Shown here one piece after another: positions 56,762 to 64,000 of a stretch of DNA of 64,000 nucleotides (the stretch's first letter is position 1; the number at the start of each line of letters is the position of its first letter). Source of the DNA: an uncultured Psychromonas sp. (GTDB lineage Bacteria; Pseudomonadota; Gammaproteobacteria; Enterobacterales; Psychromonadaceae); assembly GCF_947489755.1 (NCBI RefSeq), contig NZ_CANLFB010000020.1, forward strand, positions 1 to 64,000. Reading direction: 5' to 3'. The notes beneath the pieces were generated by a model. That model made no database searches and was not told where the DNA came from. It saw only the letters and a list, made by a program, of their open reading frames with translations. A program made the position numbers and the translations under genes.

Positions 56762-57808
56762 TTATTTACCGTTTAATTTAAGTGCAGAGAAGCTTACGCT
56801 ATTGTAATCGCCGTTCTTTTTATCAACAGCGAAGTCACCTGTACCTGCACAACCAGGACCCCAAACAGGATGTGTATCATTTACACTACACTGTCCGTAC
56901 GCACCCGCTTTGAAGTAGAAAGCGTCTTGTGCGTAACCTGTTGGAGAGTCTTTTTCGTCAACACCTTTACTTAGGTCAATATTGTAAGTCACTGTTTTAT
57001 GACGTGCCGTTTCAAAGGTAAGGTGCATAATATCGCCCTTAACATCTACAACGTAGCTAAATTCTTCACCTAAGGCGATTCCTGCTTCACCTGGTGCAGC
57101 AAGGTTATCCCATGTGTTACCCCATACTGGATAAGCAATATCTGCACGGTTTGGATCTTTTTTCGCTAGGTTACGTTCGTAGTTCCAGAAAACTGAACCA
57201 TATTTTTGATCTGGGAATTTTTTAAAGAATATTTTTAGTGGTTCGTTACCGTGTCCGAATCCTGTTTTTGCTTTGATTTGGTCATTGTATTTTTTAGCAT
57301 GAATTTGGCCTACAACAACAGAGTGTGCAGCTGGTCGTTCTGGAAATTTTGCATTAACAGATACGTGATTAACTTTTAATGTTGCAGATAATGTTCCACC
57401 AACTTGACTGTAATCAGCAGCTTTAAGGTTGCTTGCAAGTGCAAAGTTATTTTTTGGTGCAGCTGTGTCAATATCAAACTTAGCGCCACGAGGCATTTGA
57501 CGTAACTCTGAACGTGCATTTTTAGAGTTTTTAGTCGTCACTGCTTCATTTTGTACTTCAAAGACCATGTTACCGTCTTTATCTAAAAAGAAAAAATCTT
57601 CATGTGAGTAACTCAACATAGCAACGCCTTCGATTTCGTCGACTTTGCCATCTTTATTGATATCTGAAGGAATAGTGATTTTCCAATTTGTCATATCAAA
57701 TTTGTCTGCAGGTACAGGATACGATACGCCATTGTTAGCAATATCTGCTAAAGCAATAGTAGGTAAAGTCAGTAATAGTGAACCAGCAATAACAAGTGTT
57801 TTTTTCAT
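56762..57808 (-). CDS. Secreted PL7 alginate lyase with EF-hand-like loop
   Basis: 348 residues from the ATG at 57808, which has AAAGGGG upstream; a longer frame to 57838 is less likely. The Sec signal (1-21, ending IALA) exports it. The PL7 catalytic motifs are all present: RSELRQM (Arg/Glu/Arg), QIHAKK (QIH) and YFKAGAYGQ. Near the N-terminus DINKDGKVDEIE has exact EF-hand/dockerin calcium-loop spacing, unusual but not unknown in secreted lyases. Cleaves alginate by beta-elimination; QIH variants usually favour poly-G or poly-MG, but the preference here is an inference. Confidence 0.93.
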   Translation of the reverse strand: MKKTLVIAGSLLLTLPTIALADIANNGVSYPVPADKFDMTNWKITIPSDINKDGKVDEIEGVAMLSYSHEDFFFLDKDGNMVFEVQNEAVTTKNSKNARSELRQMPRGAKFDIDTAAPKNNFALASNLKAADYSQVGGTLSATLKVNHVSVNAKFPERPAAHSVVVGQIHAKKYNDQIKAKTGFGHGNEPLKIFFKKFPDQKYGSVFWNYERNLAKKDPNRADIAYPVWGNTWDNLAAPGEAGIALGEEFSYVVDVKGDIMHLTFETARHKTVTYNIDLSKGVDEKDSPTGYAQDAFYFKAGAYGQCSVNDTHPVWGPGCAGTGDFAVDKKNGDYNSVSFSALKLNGK

Positions 57809-58140
57809 TTTACAATCCCCTTTATGTATTATTGTCACACATAATAATCAGGCGGAATTTGAAAGAAAGTTAAGTTAATGGGATGTGTTTGATTGATCAC
57901 ATACTAAAAATCAGATCTTGTGGTTAGATCAAATATTTGAGATATCTGTGTCAGAATTTTGAGATGTTGATCGGCTTATTTTTTGTTCGTTACGCGATTA
58001 ATTCGTTTATGGACTACTCAATCATATTTTGATTAATCGAGGTTAAAATAAAGCCGTTTTACCAAGTAAATAATGACTGATTATGCCAATGAAAAGTAAG
58101 CTTCGGTTGTGCATAGTCTAATTAAAATCGTGCGTTAAGG
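57809..58140. promoter_or_regulatory. PL7 upstream region with CRP-like site
   Basis: On the minus strand, 57901-57886 reads TGTGA-TCAATC-AAACA: one perfect and one degraded CRP half-site about 85 bp before the lyase ATG. The rest of the 332 bp, which also separates the upstream MATE gene, shows no gene or strong hairpin. Confidence 0.45.
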
Positions 58141-59514
58141 TTAGTCATACATTAATTTTTGTGCTTTTTCTAAATCAAATTCTTTTAATGACTTTCTTGC
58201 TAACTGTCTGAATGGAATAGCTTTTACGACTTCTTCAAAAGGCTGTATTGCAAAAGCCCAGAAAATTGAAGCGTCTAATCCTAAAACAATAAAGGCACAT
58301 AATGGGATAGAAATAATCCACTGTCCTGTGAAATTAATTTTAAAGACTGCTGTTGTTTTACCCACTGCGCGTAAGATATTACCATGAACAGTATTGTAGC
58401 CGCGCACAATAGGTAAGAAGATATAAAGTGGGGCGATCACTGCTAAAGCTTGATAGGTGGTGTCATCCAGTTCAGGGTAAATATCGGCCATAAAGAAGCT
58501 CATGATAGCAAAAAGTACGGCACATATAACTGAAATGATGACGGCAATATCAATACTGGTATCTACATTTTTTGTTAAATCATCCATCTTTTTAGAGCCA
58601 ATCGCTTGGCTAATAGTGATCGCTGATGAATGAGACCAGGCTGCTATAAACTGTGTACCTGCTCGAATCCACGGCATGACTAAGGTGATTGCTACATAAG
58701 CATTAATGGCTAATTGCGAATATAGTAATTGATAGACGGTAGCTCCAATTAATAAAATGGTAACGTTGGCTGCAATAGGGAAAATTTCTACAAAATGTGA
58801 GCGTATATTACGCAACATCGAGATGTCTCGGCGTGGCGTAGTTAGCCTTAAATCTGGGTCTATATAGACGTATAAACCAAGGTAAATCATGCGCACTGTT
58901 ATCGCTATTATGCTACCTATTGCTGCGCCTTGAACGCCTAAGCCTGTTAATGTTATTCCCTCTGAAAAAGAGTAACCGTGTATTAACACATAAGAGAACA
59001 AAGCATTGATTGGCAACTCAATAAGGTAACCTTTAAAAGGAATTTTCGTTTTCCCTAAGCCATTGAATAAAGCAATCATGACTTGTGTAATGGCAGTAAA
59101 CAGTATGATGTATTTCGATATATTTAAGTAATCTGAAATCTCTTGATGTAGGGATACATTGTCAGTTAACGCCGCTATTAAGGGAAGATCGAAGAAGGTT
59201 AATAGGATCCAAAAAAGCAAAGCAACAGAACCATTAATGAACATCCCTGACCAAAGCCCTTTAGATAATGACGCTTGATTTCCGGCTCCTACAGCACGAC
59301 TTAATACCAATTGTGTGCCATTAGCCAATGCCATTTGAATACCCAGAATTGCAGCGACAATCGCAGTGGATATACCCATTGCAGCTAAAGGGATTTCACC
59401 TAAAGGAGAGACTAATAAAGTATCTATCATTAACATCGACTGCATTAATAAGCCGTTTAGCGCTAATGGCCAAGCGAGTGATAGGTTCTTTTTAACATAG
59501 GATTGGGAAGACAC
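58141..59514 (-). CDS. MATE-family multidrug/metabolite exporter
   Basis: 457 residues with 12 membrane segments in two MatE repeats: SLAWPLALNGLLMQSMLMID near 12 opens the first and contains the characteristic Pro/Asp region. The second repeat opens near FVEIFPIAANVTILLIGATV. Inner membrane, Na+ or H+ driven. GTG start with AAGG upstream. Sits between two alginate lyase genes; whether it exports something related is unknown. Confidence 0.88.
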   Translation of the reverse strand: MSSQSYVKKNLSLAWPLALNGLLMQSMLMIDTLLVSPLGEIPLAAMGISTAIVAAILGIQMALANGTQLVLSRAVGAGNQASLSKGLWSGMFINGSVALLFWILLTFFDLPLIAALTDNVSLHQEISDYLNISKYIILFTAITQVMIALFNGLGKTKIPFKGYLIELPINALFSYVLIHGYSFSEGITLTGLGVQGAAIGSIIAITVRMIYLGLYVYIDPDLRLTTPRRDISMLRNIRSHFVEIFPIAANVTILLIGATVYQLLYSQLAINAYVAITLVMPWIRAGTQFIAAWSHSSAITISQAIGSKKMDDLTKNVDTSIDIAVIISVICAVLFAIMSFFMADIYPELDDTTYQALAVIAPLYIFLPIVRGYNTVHGNILRAVGKTTAVFKINFTGQWIISIPLCAFIVLGLDASIFWAFAIQPFEEVVKAIPFRQLARKSLKEFDLEKAQKLMYD

Positions 59515-59778
59515 AGATAAACCTTAACTTAATAGCAATAAAGAAAGCACAGCTCAATTTTGTTAATGATATTCAATTGTTAGCTATGTTTAATTGTCAG
59601 TGATAATTATTTTTAGTTTATATGAATAATAAGTGCTTTTTATATCCGTATATTTTCACTGTCATTATTATAATAATAACTGGTTGAAACTATGTTTAAT
59701 AGTATTATAATAACTTTAATTTATTGGTGCTTTGACTACTGTCATTATTTAACAGGGCGGTACCTAATTTTAACTTAT

Positions 59779-61179
59779 TTAATACTTAACCTTAATGCTA
59801 GTTAACGTATTATTCATTGTCGTTTTTTGTTGGAAGGTTAATAAATTGGTTTGTTCTAGATAAGTAAGGGCACTCTGCTGATCATAGCTATACCAACTTT
59901 TAATCACTCTTTGTTGTGTTTCACTTTGTAGTGTAGCTGTTTTAATAAAAGGTAACCATTGCAAAGCAATATCTATGGATTCGTTTGATGAAGCTGCAAT
60001 AGTCGCTATTTTAACTGCAGCGAGTTCTACGTCATCCCATTGGCTTTGTTGATTAAGCCATTCATTTGCTATTCGAATGTCCCTTATCGCCCACTCTTTT
60101 ATTACTGAAGCCATGGCTATTTTACGTTGTTGATCTGGCTTTATTGTTTCACTGTATTGTATTGCTACTTCTGGTGCTGTTTTTGCCCATTTAGCAACCA
60201 GTCGGCTTTGTTGTATTGGGTATGCTTTAGCTGAATAAACGGCTTGTAATAGTTGATCTATATTGTCAATTTTGCCACTTTTTATTAATCGCGGTAACGC
60301 TATATGTGCCATAAACTCACGTAAATCTTTATTTTGCATCATCTCTATTGCAACTATCAAAGAGTCATCGATTTTATTAACAGGTAACGATAAACCAATC
60401 TGCATTAAGATATTTTTTTGTAGTTGTATTTTTTCCATATCTATTTCATTAAATAACTGTAAAGCCTGAGTCGGAGAATGATGGTTAATACTGTTGTATA
60501 TCGTATTTAAATAACGCTTATTTTGTTCGTTATATAAAGCCCAGCGGATTAGTTTTAAACCTTGGTAAGGTGCATGTTTTGTTATTACTTGTTGAATTGT
60601 TGTATTACGCAAGTTTGTTGATTGAATATGATTTACCCAAAGTAATGCACTTGATATATCGATTTTGGATAACGGCAATACTGATATTGCGGCATAAGCT
60701 TGATCTGTGCTGTCATCTTTAATAATCAAAGGCTCCCATTGTTTGAATCCTGTTAAGTCAGTTTCAACCCAAATGGTAAGTGCTGCATAATAGGCTACTT
60801 CTCTTTCTCTGTTATTATCTAAATTGGCTAAAAATGTAATTAAGTTAGTAGGGCTTTTTTGAATTTGTTGTTGGAATAACAATTGCAGCCAGAGTTGTTG
60901 CACAGATGTGTCGCTTATCTGCAAAATATCTAAAAATTCGATATAAAGAGCATTTTTTTGTCTATCTATTGCAGTGTTTATTTCTATAGTATTTTGTTTG
61001 TGAGTTGTCGATTTTTCTTCATTAATAGACACTTTATTTTTTTGCGCTACGTTGCTTTGTTCTTTTCTAGGTAATAATTTTCCTTCTTCAGTAAAAGTGT
61101 TTGCAGAAGAAACGAAATAAAATAATGTTATTAACGCTACTATAGAAATGATAAAAAGAAAGGGTTTTAATAATGTCAT
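59779..61179 (-). CDS. Unrecognised membrane-anchored helical-repeat protein
   Basis: 466 residues, not recognised. An N-terminal membrane segment (about 5-25) is followed by a polar linker rich in Lys, Glu, Asn and Thr (26-70), then a wholly helical solenoid. Repeating units have a Trp near the start and an Ala in the middle: WAKTAPEVAIQYSE, WAIRDIRIANEWLNQQ, WYSYDQQSALTYLEQ, and weaker copies. It probably lies in the periplasm anchored to the inner membrane. Between a PL7 lyase (93 bp upstream) and a MATE gene on the same strand. May be a scaffold. Confidence 0.7.
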   Translation of the reverse strand: MTLLKPFLFIISIVALITLFYFVSSANTFTEEGKLLPRKEQSNVAQKNKVSINEEKSTTHKQNTIEINTAIDRQKNALYIEFLDILQISDTSVQQLWLQLLFQQQIQKSPTNLITFLANLDNNREREVAYYAALTIWVETDLTGFKQWEPLIIKDDSTDQAYAAISVLPLSKIDISSALLWVNHIQSTNLRNTTIQQVITKHAPYQGLKLIRWALYNEQNKRYLNTIYNSINHHSPTQALQLFNEIDMEKIQLQKNILMQIGLSLPVNKIDDSLIVAIEMMQNKDLREFMAHIALPRLIKSGKIDNIDQLLQAVYSAKAYPIQQSRLVAKWAKTAPEVAIQYSETIKPDQQRKIAMASVIKEWAIRDIRIANEWLNQQSQWDDVELAAVKIATIAASSNESIDIALQWLPFIKTATLQSETQQRVIKSWYSYDQQSALTYLEQTNLLTFQQKTTMNNTLTSIKVKY

Positions 61180-61232
61180 ATCACTGATTATCTACGTTGA
61201 TTCAGGTGAATGGTTTTATGTACTTAATCATC

Positions 61233-61262
61233 ATAATAAGGGCCTATTAGACCCTTATTATT
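61233..61262. terminator. Possible terminator of the second PL7 gene
   Basis: ATAATAAGGG and CCCTTATTAT form a 10-bp stem with a 9-base loop just beyond the lyase stop. No T tract follows on the minus strand, so readthrough into the helical-repeat gene is possible. Confidence 0.5.
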
Positions 61263-61272
61263 ATAATCAAAT

Positions 61273-62070
61273 TTAGTCGTAATATTTTAAACTAGAGAAC
61301 TGAACTTCAACATCAGGCGATGTATCTGATTGAATATAAGCACCTGCTTTAAAGTAACTCGGTAGGCCGTCCCAGTAACTTACATCAAAATTATTAAACT
61401 CTTCATGAGCGACACCGTTAACCTTAATTGTTAACTGATTGTTTGCCACTTTAATTTCAAACTTAACGGCTTCTGTTGCTGAATAATCAGCTAATTTATA
61501 TTTTACATAATCACTACAGCTTGATGCACAAGTCCCTGTTTTTACGATTGCAAAATATGAATCGTAGGTTTTTGATGATGCACCCGTTTCTTTTTGTTCT
61601 TCAAGCCAAGCAATGCGTACTAGTGGCTTGTTAATTTTATCTTCACCTTCGTCCACCGCGGCATTAGCATCATCGTGGATCTGCATTAATGTTACTTCAT
61701 CTGCAGTGCCTTTTTCGAGCAACAATACTTCGCCAATCATTTTGTTGTAGCTTGTATCACTCGTGTACCAATTCTCCATTTGGCGTAATTCAGAACGCAT
61801 CTTTTCATCTGGACCAATTTGAAATGTTAACCATTTATTGCCACTGCTAGGAATATAAAAATACTCATTGTAAGTACCTTCAAAGTCTCCCTGTGCAATC
61901 GCTACTGTTGAACTATCAGGCGCTTGAAGTTTAGAATCATTCAATACTGATTGATATTTAGTGCCATAATCATAAGGCGCAGAATCTGCTATTGCTTGCA
62001 TCGGTAATAAAAAAACTGATGTTGCAACGGCTGCAACTGAGAGAGAAATTCTTTTGTTAAACGGCATCAT
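61273..62070 (-). CDS. Secreted PL7 alginate lyase (compact form)
   Basis: 265 residues. The Sec signal (about 1-28) ends QAIADS. PL7 motifs are RSELRQM, LMQIHD (QIH) and YFKAGAYIQ near the C-terminus, all with expected spacing. A Cys pair CASSC suggests a small disulfide. No extra domain and no calcium loop, unlike the lyase at 56762. Alginate depolymerisation in the periplasm or outside. 93 bp upstream of the unrecognised helical-repeat gene. Confidence 0.93.
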   Translation of the reverse strand: MMPFNKRISLSVAAVATSVFLLPMQAIADSAPYDYGTKYQSVLNDSKLQAPDSSTVAIAQGDFEGTYNEYFYIPSSGNKWLTFQIGPDEKMRSELRQMENWYTSDTSYNKMIGEVLLLEKGTADEVTLMQIHDDANAAVDEGEDKINKPLVRIAWLEEQKETGASSKTYDSYFAIVKTGTCASSCSDYVKYKLADYSATEAVKFEIKVANNQLTIKVNGVAHEEFNNFDVSYWDGLPSYFKAGAYIQSDTSPDVEVQFSSLKYYD

Positions 62071-62527
62071 TGGTGAATCCTTTTTTATTCGTATCAGTGA
62101 AATTAATGTGGTCGTTAATTATTTTTATTTTTTGCTAATGGCCTTTAGCAAGTGGGAAATAGCTTATCTTTGGTTTATTTTTGTACAAATCAGGTTTTTA
62201 TAAAGTTGGATATTAATCATAAAATAATACAATTATGGTGTTGTTTATGAGCTTTGTATCACTTTTATTCGTAATATCAGTGTGTTGTCGCTACGGATCT
62301 TGGTCACTCTTTGGGCGGTATTTTGAGTTTGAATAAATTATATTGATCTTCATTTTTATTATTTTTCTTCTCATTTAATTTTAAACTTGAAAATAAACTT
62401 TGTTTTAACAAAATGTTGAACGATCGTTCTTATATGGTTATATTAGCTGTTAATCATGCTAATACCGCTATTCGAGTGCTAGAATATTTTGGGATTATAT
62501 TGGCAAAATACATTATGTGAGGTTGTG
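62071..62527 (+). promoter_or_regulatory. Upstream region of the DsbA-like gene with promoter and palindromic operator
   Basis: TTGAAC (62416-62421), a 17-bp spacer and TATATT (62439-62444) form a good sigma70 promoter. The perfect 12-bp palindrome GAACGATCGTTC (62418-62429) overlaps its -35, as TetR-type operators do. The rest of the 457-bp interval, including the 5' region of the divergent PL7 gene, has no other recognisable feature. Confidence 0.55.
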
Positions 62528-63175
62528 ATGAGTAATAAAATTCAGTTAGATGTGGTTTCTGATGTCGTTTGCCCTTGGTGCATCATTGGCTATAAAAACC
62601 TGCAAACTGCGATCGATGAGCTAGGTATTGCCGATAAGATTGAGTTGCAATGGCAGCCTTTTGAACTTAATCCAAACATGCCTCCTGAAGGCCAAGATTT
62701 ACGTGAACATGTTGCTGAGAAGTATGGTTCATCAAGAGAAGACAGCGATAAGTCTCGTATTAATATTAGCCAACGAGGCGCTGAAGTTGGTTTTACTTTT
62801 AACTTTTTTGAAGAAATGAAAATAGTGAATACACGTGATGCTCATATTTTATTAGAATATGCTTATGAGCATGGGAAGCAAACTGAGTTGAAACTTGCCT
62901 TTTTTACGGCCGCGTTTACCGATCAAAAAGATGTATCTAATCGTGAAATACTACTCAGTATCGTGGCCAAAATAGGGCTAGATGTAGAGGAAGCTGAAGT
63001 GAGATTAGAAGAAGCTAAGTATCGTGATCAAGTCATAGAACACGAAAGGTTTTGGCAAGGTTTAGGTATTTCAGCAGTACCAGCGGTGGTATTTAACCGT
63101 AGTAGTGCATTATCTGGTGCACAACCCGTTGAAGCTTATAAGCAAGTATTGACCGAGTTGTTAGCAGAACTTTAA
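62528..63175 (+). CDS. DsbA-family oxidoreductase (FrnE-like)
   Basis: 215 residues from the ATG at 62528 with GAGG upstream; the longer in-frame start at 62489 is less likely. No signal peptide, so cytoplasmic. Thioredoxin fold with the active site VVCPWCIIG (Cys-Pro-Trp-Cys) near residue 13 and the cis-Pro in GISAVPAVVFN. Typical FrnE helical insert between. Probably a thiol-disulfide oxidoreductase; cytoplasmic FrnE proteins are tied to oxidative stress. A TetR-like operator overlaps its promoter. Confidence 0.92.
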   Translation: MSNKIQLDVVSDVVCPWCIIGYKNLQTAIDELGIADKIELQWQPFELNPNMPPEGQDLREHVAEKYGSSREDSDKSRINISQRGAEVGFTFNFFEEMKIVNTRDAHILLEYAYEHGKQTELKLAFFTAAFTDQKDVSNREILLSIVAKIGLDVEEAEVRLEEAKYRDQVIEHERFWQGLGISAVPAVVFNRSSALSGAQPVEAYKQVLTELLAEL

Positions 63176-63301
63176 TAATTGAAATTAGCGAGCTGGGTTA
63201 AATGTCCTCGCTCGTAATAATAAAGTTCACTTAATTGTTTAAGCTTTAATACTGAATATATTAAAGCTTGATACTGTATTCATTTTATATCGAGTGAGTG
63301 C

Positions 63302-64000
63302 TTATATAGTGTATTGGATTAACGCACTGTCTGAATCTGCTTGTTCGCGTAACAATGCTTCAAATTTATCTGCTGTCACAGGTCGGCTAAATAAATAGCC
63401 TTGTCCATATTCACAATTAATATCACTGAGGAATTGTTTTTGAGCGTCTTCTTCAATTCCTTCTGCAACCACTTTTAAATTAAGTGCTTTAGCCATTGCA
63501 ATGATAGCGGTAACCAGTGATTGATCTGCTTTATTATTAATTAAGTTCATAATGAAAGCGCGATCAATTTTTAGCTTAGTGAAAGAAAACTTTTGTAAGT
63601 AGCTTAGCGCAGAATAGCCAGTACCAAAATCATCAATACTTAACTCAACCCCCATGTCACGTAGAGATTTCAACATATCAAATAACTCGCCTTCTTGATT
63701 AATCAACAAGCTTTCTGTTACTTCTACATCTAACTTATTTGCTGGCAGACCAGTTTCTAATAATACTTGTTGAATTTCTGCTAATAATTTTTCACAATTT
63801 CTAAATTGTACGCTAGAAAAGTTAACGGCCATTTGTAAAGGGGTGATCGTCTGCCATTTGGCTGCTTGCTCAGCCGCAGTATGTAAAGCAAAACTACCTA
63901 ATTGCTCTATGAGATTGTTTTGCTCTGCAATGGCGATAAATTCATCTGGTGGAACAAAACCAAGCTCACTATCTGTCCAGCGCATTAATGCCTCAGCGCC
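63302..64000 (-). CDS. EAL-domain c-di-GMP phosphodiesterase, partial
   Basis: The 3' part of a gene whose 5' end lies beyond 64000. The frame is open to the edge and starts in GAEALMRW, so the EAL motif itself is present. DDFGTGYSALSYLQKF, LKIDRAFI and the C-terminal VVAEGIEE complete an EAL domain with metal residues retained. Upstream domains (often GGDEF or PAS) cannot be seen. Likely degrades c-di-GMP. Confidence 0.9.
   Translation of the reverse strand, partial: GAEALMRWTDSELGFVPPDEFIAIAEQNNLIEQLGSFALHTAAEQAAKWQTITPLQMAVNFSSVQFRNCEKLLAEIQQVLLETGLPANKLDVEVTESLLINQEGELFDMLKSLRDMGVELSIDDFGTGYSALSYLQKFSFTKLKIDRAFIMNLINNKADQSLVTAIIAMAKALNLKVVAEGIEEDAQKQFLSDINCEYGQGYLFSRPVTADKFEALLREQADSDSALIQYTI

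Noticed and set aside
63187-63212. Hairpin after the DsbA-like gene
   Set aside because: Only a 6-bp stem with a 14-base loop and no T run.
1-64000. tRNA, rRNA, CRISPR, integrase or insertion sequence
   Set aside because: I looked for cloverleaf-like ends, regular short repeats and transposase or integrase proteins and saw none; a tRNAscan or IS search would be needed to exclude weak cases.

Overview
The window looks like chromosomal DNA from a low-GC marine gammaproteobacterium, most likely Psychromonas or a close Alteromonadales/Vibrionales relative. The reasons are the hemCDXY order, the close E. coli-like rpoZ, gmk, nirBDC, codA/codB and poxB products, a periplasmic fatty acid cis/trans isomerase, several c-di-GMP proteins, and secreted PL7 alginate lyases next to hexuronate genes. 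The genus is an inference. I saw no rRNA, tRNA, CRISPR array, prophage or intact insertion sequence.

Layout. 0.4-4.4 kb: haem operon hemCDXY. 4.8-6.8 kb: an unusual membrane protein joining a ZIP-like half, a His-rich loop and a COG0701-type permease half, behind a Zur-like palindrome. 6.9-8.3 kb: glutaredoxin-like, DUF1289 and YeeZ-like genes. 8.5-12.4 kb: nirBDC behind a perfect FNR box. 12.6-14.7 kb: Ca/Na exchanger and gmk-rpoZ. 14.8-19.1 kb: MHYT hybrid histidine kinase and HD-GYP response regulator. 19.7-29.4 kb: housekeeping and accessory genes (trhO, AraC regulator, lipocalin, HAD phosphatase, EamA transporter with divergent MocR regulator, DUF2860 outer-membrane protein, putP behind a perfect CRP box).

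29.6-33.5 kb is a tight five-gene operon of unknown function: a secreted YHS-domain protein, a DoxX-like membrane protein, two ATP-grasp ligases and an MFS transporter. It looks like a small biosynthesis-and-export unit and is one of the best candidates for an undescribed system. 33.6-40.7 kb holds dapB, small DUF genes, cti, a GGDEF/EAL protein and an HDOD protein. 40.9-41.4 kb contains a decayed COG0523 (CobW-type) metallochaperone GTPase, split by stops and apparently by an inserted segment with a 17-bp inverted repeat. yicC follows.

42.5-46.2 kb is a codB-pucR-codA operon. Its deaminase carries Ser where E. coli CodA has the discriminating Asp314, which suggests 5-methylcytosine rather than cytosine as substrate. 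46.6-51.0 kb holds poxB and an MFS protein with a roughly 330-residue C-terminal tail of Pro-Glu helical repeats.

51.1-62.1 kb is a hexuronate/alginate region: a GntR/FCD (UxuR-type) regulator, uxuB and uxuA transcribed divergently around three TTGGT-ACCAA-type palindromes, a phosphomannose-isomerase-like gene with another such palindrome, two secreted PL7 alginate lyases, a MATE exporter and an unrecognised helical-repeat protein. The lyases would release uronate oligomers, and UxuA/UxuB belong to the route feeding uronates into 2-keto-3-deoxygluconate. The window closes with a DsbA/FrnE-like oxidoreductase under an operator-like promoter and the 3' part of an EAL-domain gene that runs off the right edge.
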